Source: Sambucus nigra
Taxonomy: Eukaryota > Streptophyta > Magnoliopsida > Dipsacales > Adoxaceae
Length of the DNA: 64,000 bases
Assembly: GCA_949130495.1 (NCBI GenBank)
Contig: OX422221.1
Coordinates: forward strand, 159,559,241-159,623,240
Direction: 5' to 3'
Shown here: in pieces, positions 57,602 through 64,000 of the stretch
How positions within the stretch are numbered: the stretch's first letter is position 1
Layout: each line of letters begins with the position of its first letter
The notes under the pieces: generated by a model
What the model was told of the DNA's origin: nothing
What the model saw: the letters and a program-made list of their open reading frames with translations, nothing else
Database searches by the model: none
Position numbers and translations under genes: made by a program

Positions 57602-59109
57602 GATCTAGTCTTGATTGCTAGCATAGGTTGTTTATCATGTCATTTTTAAACCTATTGCTAGCATGTATCATTAGTTAGTTTTTCATTTTTTTTTTTAAAA
57701 AAATATAAAAAGATTTTCCTTTAAGAAAATTTTTAGAAAAACACAAAAAGATTTTATTTTGATAAAATTTTTGAAAAAATTCAAAAAGAGATTTGCCTTT
57801 TATGGATGAGCATTTAAGATAGCCAAGTCACAACTTCATTCCATATATCCATGTGACTGTTTGATAGAGATTTGAGAGGCTACATCATTTCATCCATGTG
57901 CTTAACATTGATTGGAGTCCTTGAGATGTAATTAGTGATATTTCCTACATGATTGACTCCTATATCCTTTATTGCACACTTGCACGGCTATATTTGATAG
58001 TTGCACTTGTCAATCTCATGTTGGCTTGAGTGTTTCCATCTCAATCATGTCTATACAATGTATAAAATGCGATAAAACTTGACAAGATTGGATTGCATGT
58101 TAAAACCGTTTTGGTGAGACTGTGTGTACATTATCATAACAGGGAGGGGCTGCGAAAGTTGACTTTTATCCTTTGCGCAAAAGCCACCATTTAAAAGGAC
58201 CTAAAAATGGAGGAATTTTAATATCCGAGGTCCTAAGAGGTTAAAAGAGCCCGAAAAAATTGATAAGGCAATAAAAAGCAATTCATGCCAAATATGGGCC
58301 ATTTAGGTTTTCACCATCAATTCTCCAAAGTTTGAGAATTTAGTATACCTCTATTCAAAATATAAATCTGAGGGAGTTTGGTTGGAGAATGAGAAAAACG
58401 GGTTTGCACTTCCTTGAAAGTCCTGAAAAAGCATGAAAATCATTTTGGACGTTATTGGTGTAGAAATCACTTTGAGCTTTGATTTGTTGATTTGATTGAG
58501 TCAATATCTTATACAGTCACTCTTTTACACCAAAGGAAGCATTTGAGTTCATTCGTTAGGAATATCCAATATTCATCGTGCACATATGTCATGTTTGTAT
58601 GCATTGATTTTCCTATCGAATTTTGATCACACCCATTCATTTACGCCATCACCGACTTGGTTGTGTTATGTTCATTTATGGTGTTATTTATACCTTGTGT
58701 CACCCCGGTTTTGATTGTTTGATTTATTTCTCTTATTTGTCTATTTGGGGACATCGTAAAAAGGGGGAGAAAGAATTATCATCTATGGGGGAGTTTGATG
58801 TTGGGGGGTTTATGCTTATCATATTGGTATCTATGTATCTATGTTTATCTCATTTCAAACTCGATACGTCACTTGGTACTTGCTTTATCTCATGTGTGTA
58901 GGTACATCCTTGATAATCCCATGATACACACCCTGATGAGAAAAGCGTGAAGATTCCTGAAGAATTGAAGAAAAAACGATGCAGCCTTAGTCATTTGTAC
59001 CTCTTTCAGTTTTGGGTTCATGGAAGGGTAGATTTGTATAGGCATTGTTCATACTTGATAATTCAGATTTTTTTTTATGTTTGTTCCGGCATAGACATAG
59101 GGGGAGATT
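57602..59109 (+). other. Post-gag non-coding region, repeat 1
   Basis: About 1.5 kb without recognisable pol or env. Purine-rich PPT-like tracts occur at about 58757 (AAAAGGGGGAG), 58785 (TATGGGGGAG), 58801 (TTGGGGGG) and finally 59097 (ATAGGGGGAG). A 92-residue frame at 58623-58901 is conserved in repeat 2, which is expected from recent duplication; I do not recognise it. Confidence 0.6.
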
Positions 59110-60065
59110 TGTAAGGACAATTTGTCCATTAGTATTTTATATGTCGTACGCCGTTACACCGTTGAGAAAATTCAAGAATCATTCGCTCTTCAACGAAATC
59201 CGAATATCAAAAGAAGAAAAGGAATCAGGGAACTGACCGGACCGATCCGGCTCAGATAAAAGAACCGATCCGGTTCACCGGACCGATCCGGCTAAAGGTA
59301 CCGGACCGATCCGCCTGCTGAGTTGAGATCAGTACACCCCGGATCCATAACGAACCGATGAAGTCAAAATGCCGGACCGATCCGATGCCAACCAGACCGA
59401 TCCGGTTGCAGAAAAAGAACCGATCCGACTTAACCGAACCAATCCGCCTAAGGGACCGGACCGATCCGACGAGGATAACCACAACCAGATCGTGTTGCAG
59501 ATTTTTAGGGCAAAGGAATTCTTATTTATACCACGATCGGGGAGTTGGTTTTCTTAAGACTTATACACGATTTTCTGAGTTCCATAACTCTTAAGTCTTC
59601 ATGGTATTTGAGTCCATTGATTCATACCCTTAATTCACACAAATTCCATACATTTGTGAGTCACTTTTGGTAACCCTAGAACACCATCGATGTTCAACCC
59701 TTTGTGAAGTGGACCGCTTCTTCCTCTTCATTGCTGCCCTACTAGACAGGGATAGTTCCAGCCGCCAGCCCTACTGGAAAGGGTTTCTTCCAGCCGCGAC
59801 TACAGAATCCGATACCCGAGGGTAATTCTTAGTCAACCTGTATTTCATTGTAATCCGATTGTAAACCGTCTTTTACAAATTATAGTGAATATACAAATGG
59901 TTTTGCCCCTGTGGGGGATTTTTCCTTAAACTGTGTGTGTTGAATAACTTGTGCATGATTTCATATCGTTTCAATCACACCTAGTTGCATGCTTAGGGTT
60001 AATTTGGGTTAAAAATGGTACTTATTATATTATTTCTTAATTGAACGCAAGCGCCAACTCTTTCA
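59110..60065 (+). mobile_element. LTR 2 (shared) of the gag-only array
   Basis: 956 bp. It serves both as the 3' LTR of repeat 1 and the 5' LTR of repeat 2. In the first 370 bases I count about nine substitutions against LTR 1. Confidence 0.88.
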
Positions 60066-60068
60066 AAT

Positions 60069-60080
60069 TGGTATCAGAGC
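60069..60080 (+). other. Primer-binding site of repeat 2
   Basis: TGGTATCAGAGC, a perfect match to the 3' end complement of initiator tRNA-Met. Confidence 0.88.
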
Positions 60081-60182
60081 AGGTTACGCTAATCTATCGC
60101 GTATTCCTATTTTCCGCAAAATTTTTCTAAAGATATCAATTTTTTTGAAAATAAATTGATTTTTGAAAAAGTGCGTGTTCAA

Positions 60183-62069
60183 ATGGAGAAGTTATATAAT
60201 AAGATGCCTATTTTTGACGGGTCTAATTATGCCTACTGGAAAGCTCGTATGAAATCGATTTTAAAATCTATTGACGAGCGTGTTTGGTTGTTTTGCGAAA
60301 ATGGTTGGACTCCTCCCACGGTCACTGTTAATAACATCACCACTTTAAAACCCGTGTCAGCCTGGACTGAAGATGATTATAAAGTGTCCAATTTTAATTC
60401 CCGTGGTTTGAGTGCTATTTCTGGAGCTGTCTCTCCTGATGAGTTTCGCCGAATTATGACATGCACCAAGTCTAAAGAGGCTTGGGATGTTTTGAAATTG
60501 ACACATGAGGGTACGAACGCGGTTAAAGAGTCAAAACTACAAAATTTGGCCACCCAGTTTGAAACTATCACCATGTCTGAGTCTGAATGCTTTGATGATT
60601 TTTATGCTCGTTTATCAGACATTGTTAACACATATTTTAATTTGGGTGAGGTGATTGATAACACGCGTGTCGTTAAAAAGATTTTGAGATCTCTCCCAAA
60701 ACGCTTTATTCCTAAAGTCACTGTTTTGAATTCTTTGGGAAATCTGAAATCACTTAAGTTGGAAGAACTTGTAGGAGATCTTCAAACCTATGAGATTGAC
60801 ATGTTTCCCAAAACCATTAAGGCTAAGGATAATGGGATTGCTTTAAAGACTCATTTTCAGAAAAAGAAAGAAAAAGTTTTTGAATCCAAGTCTGAGTGTG
60901 ATTTTGACTTAGATGACTTGGCCCTGTTTGCAAAAAATTTCAAAAGAATTCTCAAATTCAAGAAAAGTGGAAATTTCAAAGATAAAAGGAATTTTGAGAA
61001 AAATACTTTTGAAAAGAAAAATGAGAAAGTGTTCAAAGAAGATTTCAAAGAACCTCCTAAAAGGGACAGTGAGAAATGTTTTGAATGTCATGGTAAGGGT
61101 TATAGAGCGTTTGAGTGTGCCAATCGCCTCAATAGAGAGAAAGGGAAAGCTGTCCTAAATGCTACCCTTAGTGACGACAGTGAGGTCGAGTCGGCTGACT
61201 CGGGAGATGAGTCACCGCATGAGCGTAACTTCACCGCGTTCATGGCTTGTCATGTGAGTACTCCTAGTGCATCTCACGACGATGAGGATGCTACTTCACA
61301 GGGACACCTCGACAGCGAGAGCGATGAGAGTGAAAAAGAAAGAAAGAAAGATCTTGAGAAGATAAGATGTTTTGAGTGCGATGGGATAGGGCACAAGAAA
61401 TTTGAGTGTCCCACTAGACTTAAGATAGAGGGCAAGAAAGTTTCTATGCCCACTTCTCTAAGTGATAGTGAGGGTGATAATGGTGATGATAGGTTGATCC
61501 AAAATGCTTTTAGAAAGTTGGTTATCGATACCATGGAAAAAAAAAGGTCAAATAGGATCCTAGGTCTTCGTATTCGTGAGTTAAAGGTAGAAAGTGATGA
61601 GCTTAAAAGGGAAAAAGGTGACTTGACCAACACGGTGTCTAGTCTGACGACACGTGTGTCCCATCTTGAGGATGACCTCAACTAAGCACGGGAAGTTCAA
61701 GTCACATTAGAGAATTCTCCCGAGCCTATATCCACCATTGTGAGTGAGTCCCATGGGTGTCCATCTAGGAATATTCATCCCAAAATTGTTGATAAATTAC
61801 TTCCTAGACCGGTTTATGTTTGCTCCCACTGCAAGAAACGAGGACATCTTAGGGAATTTTGTTCTAAGTTGGGTTTTGTGCCATATCATGCCACTTCACA
61901 TATTCATGCACATGCACCCACTCATAATACTTTGCCTGCTCATTTTGATAGAGAGTTTGCACATATTCGCGAGCAAGTGAAGTTTTTGATCAAGACTACA
62001 CATGATCTAGTGGAGTTAGTTCAAAAGATGCCACCATCTTTAGAAAACTCCACCATTACTCCCGGTTGA
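60183..62069 (+). pseudogene. Sirevirus-like gag, copy 2 (one premature stop)
   Basis: The first in-frame ATG is at 60183; the ATG used in copy 1 is GTG here. The frame is open to a TAA at 61683, giving about 500 codons with the whole gag domain and two zinc knuckles. It continues in the same frame to 62069 with the third knuckle (CSHCKKRGHLREFC). The stop arose at a Lys-Gln pair of copy 1. Knuckle 1 has Tyr in place of the zinc-binding His (CFECHGKGYRAFEC, codon 61101). A truncated protein with gag domain and knuckles could still be made. Confidence 0.88.
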
Positions 62070-63577
62070 GATCTAGTCTTGATTGCTAGCATAGGTTGTT
62101 TATCATGTCATTTTTAAACCTATTGCTAGCATGTATCATTAGTTAGTTTTTCATTTTTTTTAAAAAAAAAATACAAAAAGATTTTCCTTTAAGAAAATTT
62201 TTAGAAAAACACAAAAAGATTTTATTTTGATAAAATTTTTGAAAAAATTCAAAAAGAGATTTGCCTTTTATGGATGAGCATTTAAGATAGCCAAGTCACA
62301 ACTTCATTCCATATATCCATGTGACTGTTTGATAGAGATTTGAGAGGCTACATCATTTCATCCATGTGCTTAACATTGATTGGAGTCCTTGAGATGTAAT
62401 TAGTGATATTTCCTACATGCTTGACTCCTACATCCTTTATTGCACACATGCACGGCTATATTTGATTGTTGCACTTGTCAATCTCATGTTGGCTTGAGTG
62501 TTTCCATCTCAATCATGTCTATACAATGTATAAAATGCGATAAAACTTGACAAGATTGGATTGCATGTTAAAACCGTTTTGGTGAGACTGTGTGTACATT
62601 TTCATAACGGGGAGGGGCTGCGAAAGTTGACTTTTATCCTTTGCGCAAAAGCCACCGTTTAAAAGGACCTAAAAAATGGAGGAATTTTAATATCCGAGGT
62701 CCTAAGAGGTTAAAAGAGCCCGAAAAAATTGATAAGGCAATAAAAAGCAATTCATGCCAAATATGGGCCATTTAGGTTTTCACCATCAATTCTCCAAAGT
62801 TTGAGAATTTAGTATACCTCTATTCAAAATATAAATCTGAGGGAGTTTGGTTGGAGAATGAGAAAAACGGGTTTGCACTTCCTTGAAAGTCCTGAAAAAG
62901 CATGAAAATCATTTTGGACGTTATTGGTGTAGAAATCACTTTGAGCTTTGATTTGTTGATTTGATTGAGTCAATATCTTATACTGTCACTCTTTTACACC
63001 AAAGGAAGCATTTGAGTTCATTCGTTAGGAATATCCAATATTCATCGTGCACATATGTCATGTTTGTATGCATTGATTTTCCTATCGAATTTTGATCACA
63101 CCCATTCATTTACGCCATCACCGACTTGGTTGTGTTATGTTCATTCATGGTGTGATTTATACCTTGTGTCACCCCGGTTTTGATTGTTTGATTTATTTCT
63201 CTTATTTGTCTATTTGGGGACATCATAAAAAGGGGGAGAAAGAATTATCATCTATGGGGGAGTTTGATGTTGGGGGGTTTATGCTTATCATATTGGTATC
63301 TATGTATCTATGTTTATCTCATTTCAAACTCGATACGTCACTTGGTACTTGCTTTATCTCATGTGTGTAGGTACATCCTTGATAATCCCATGATACACAC
63401 CCTGATGAGAAAAGCGTGAAGATTCCTGAAGAATTGAAGAAAAAACGATGCAGCCTTAGTCATTTGTACCTCTTTCAGTTTTGGGTTCATGGAAGGGTAG
63501 ATTTGTATAGGCATTGTTCATACTTGATAATTCGGATTTTTTTTATGTTTGTTCCGGCATAGACATAGGGGGAGATT
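62070..63577 (+). other. Post-gag non-coding region, repeat 2
   Basis: Near-identical to 57602-59109, with the same PPT-like tracts and a final ATAGGGGGAG before LTR 3. No pol. Confidence 0.6.
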
Positions 63578-64000
63578 TGTAAGGATAATTTGTCCATTAG
63601 TATTTTATATGTCGTACGCCGTTACACCGTTGAGAAAATTCAAGAATCATTCGCTCTTCAATGAAATCCGAATATCAAAAGAAGAAAAGGAATCAGGGAA
63701 CTGACCGAACCGATCCGGCTCAGATAAAAGAACCGATCCGGTTCACCGGACCGATCCGGCTAAAGGTACCGGACCGATCCGCCTGCTGAGTTGAGACCAG
63801 TACACCCCGGATCCATAACGAACCGATGAAGTCAAAATGCCGGACCGATCCGATGCCAACCAGACCGATCCGGTTTTAGAAAAAGAACCGATCTGACTTA
63901 ACTGGATCGATCCGCCTAAGGGACCGAACTGATCTGACGAGGATAACCACAACCAGATCGTGTTGCAGATTTTTAGGGCAAAGGAATTCTTATTTATACC
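63578..64000 (+). mobile_element. LTR 3 of the gag-only array (cut by window end)
   Basis: Starts TGTAAGGATA and carries the CGATCCGG cluster with several decayed sites (ACCGATCTG, CTGGATCGATCCG). About 530 bp of it should follow outside the window. Confidence 0.85.

Larger units (their letters stand above)
54642..64000 (+). mobile_element. Tandem LTR-gag-LTR-gag-LTR array, Sirevirus-like, gag-only
   Basis: Three LTRs start at 54642, 59110 and 63578, exactly 4468 bp apart. Both interiors are 3512 bp. Each carries a PBS (TGGTATCAGAG), one gag-like gene, about 1.5 kb of non-coding sequence with several GGGGGAG tracts and a final PPT (ACATAGGGGGAGATT). There is no pol. This fits the class of terminal-repeat elements with only a gag domain (TR-GAG). 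The gag is Sirevirus-like by sequence, and Sireviruses also show multiple PPT-like tracts. The third LTR runs off the window. Confidence 0.9.

Noticed and set aside
58623..58901. Conserved 92-residue frame in both gag-only repeats as a gene
   Set aside because: The units are recent duplicates, so conservation is not informative; the frame overlaps PPT-like tracts and matches no family I know.

Overview
The window is repeat-rich plant nuclear DNA, most likely angiosperm heterochromatin. I find no convincing host gene, tRNA, rRNA, CRISPR array or bacterial feature. Nearly all of it can be read as nested transposable elements: Ty3/gypsy lineages (Tekay/Del-like, Athila-like, Tat/Retand- and Ogre-like), a gag-only Sirevirus-like Ty1/copia derivative, and two CACTA (En/Spm) DNA transposons. 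Lineage names come from recognising protein motifs, primer-binding sites (PBS) and polypurine tracts (PPT) by eye; no search was run.

Left part (1-30853). 1-4376 is the 3' end of a Tekay/Del-like chromovirus (decayed pol, then a ~2.66 kb LTR). 4377-30853 reads as one minus-strand CACTA element broken by three insertions. The first is an Ogre/Tat-like solo LTR (4602-6727), which landed in an (AT)n tract. The second is a non-autonomous Athila-like element (7323-12713) with two LTRs of 1567 bp and a perfect 5-bp target duplication CCAAC. The third is a near-complete 12.3 kb Tat/Retand-like element (16339-28605, minus strand) with 579-bp LTRs. Joining the CACTA pieces across these insertions gives a TNP2-type transposase remnant (about 16.2-14.5 kb) followed by a Transposase_24/TNPA-like gene (13.9-12.7 kb, then 7.3-6.9 kb).

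Middle (30854-49980). Here are a minus-strand Tekay-like relic (gag 35.1-36.1 kb, protease near 32.8 kb, integrase near 31.8 kb) split by a plus-strand solo LTR (33077-35084), then a minus-strand Athila-like element (about 36.4-40.06 kb). It is followed by an unusual 9.3 kb block (40.1-49.4 kb) around Tat-type LTR sequence and a PBS. That block holds five different repeat domains: an approximately 79-bp dimeric array, a decayed 'EEP' repeat ORF, and arrays of about 57, 79 and 63 bp. About 540 bp of Athila-like sequence occurs on both sides of the block.

Right part (49981-64000). A second CACTA copy (TNPA-like gene at 52171-50524, minus) lies next to a C-rich/CA minisatellite (53941-54520). 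Then comes a tandem LTR-gag-LTR-gag-LTR array (54642 to window end) with a period of exactly 4468 bp and identical internal lengths (3512 bp).

The most interesting cross-cutting pattern is that almost every LTR with a recognisable TATA box carries a cluster of short palindromes or tandem motifs a short distance upstream of it, with a different motif in each family. Other highlights are the multi-exon antisense gene inside the Tat/Retand element, which has an indel-free internal duplication of a 33-residue module, the triple-LTR gag-only array, and the EEP repeat ORF.
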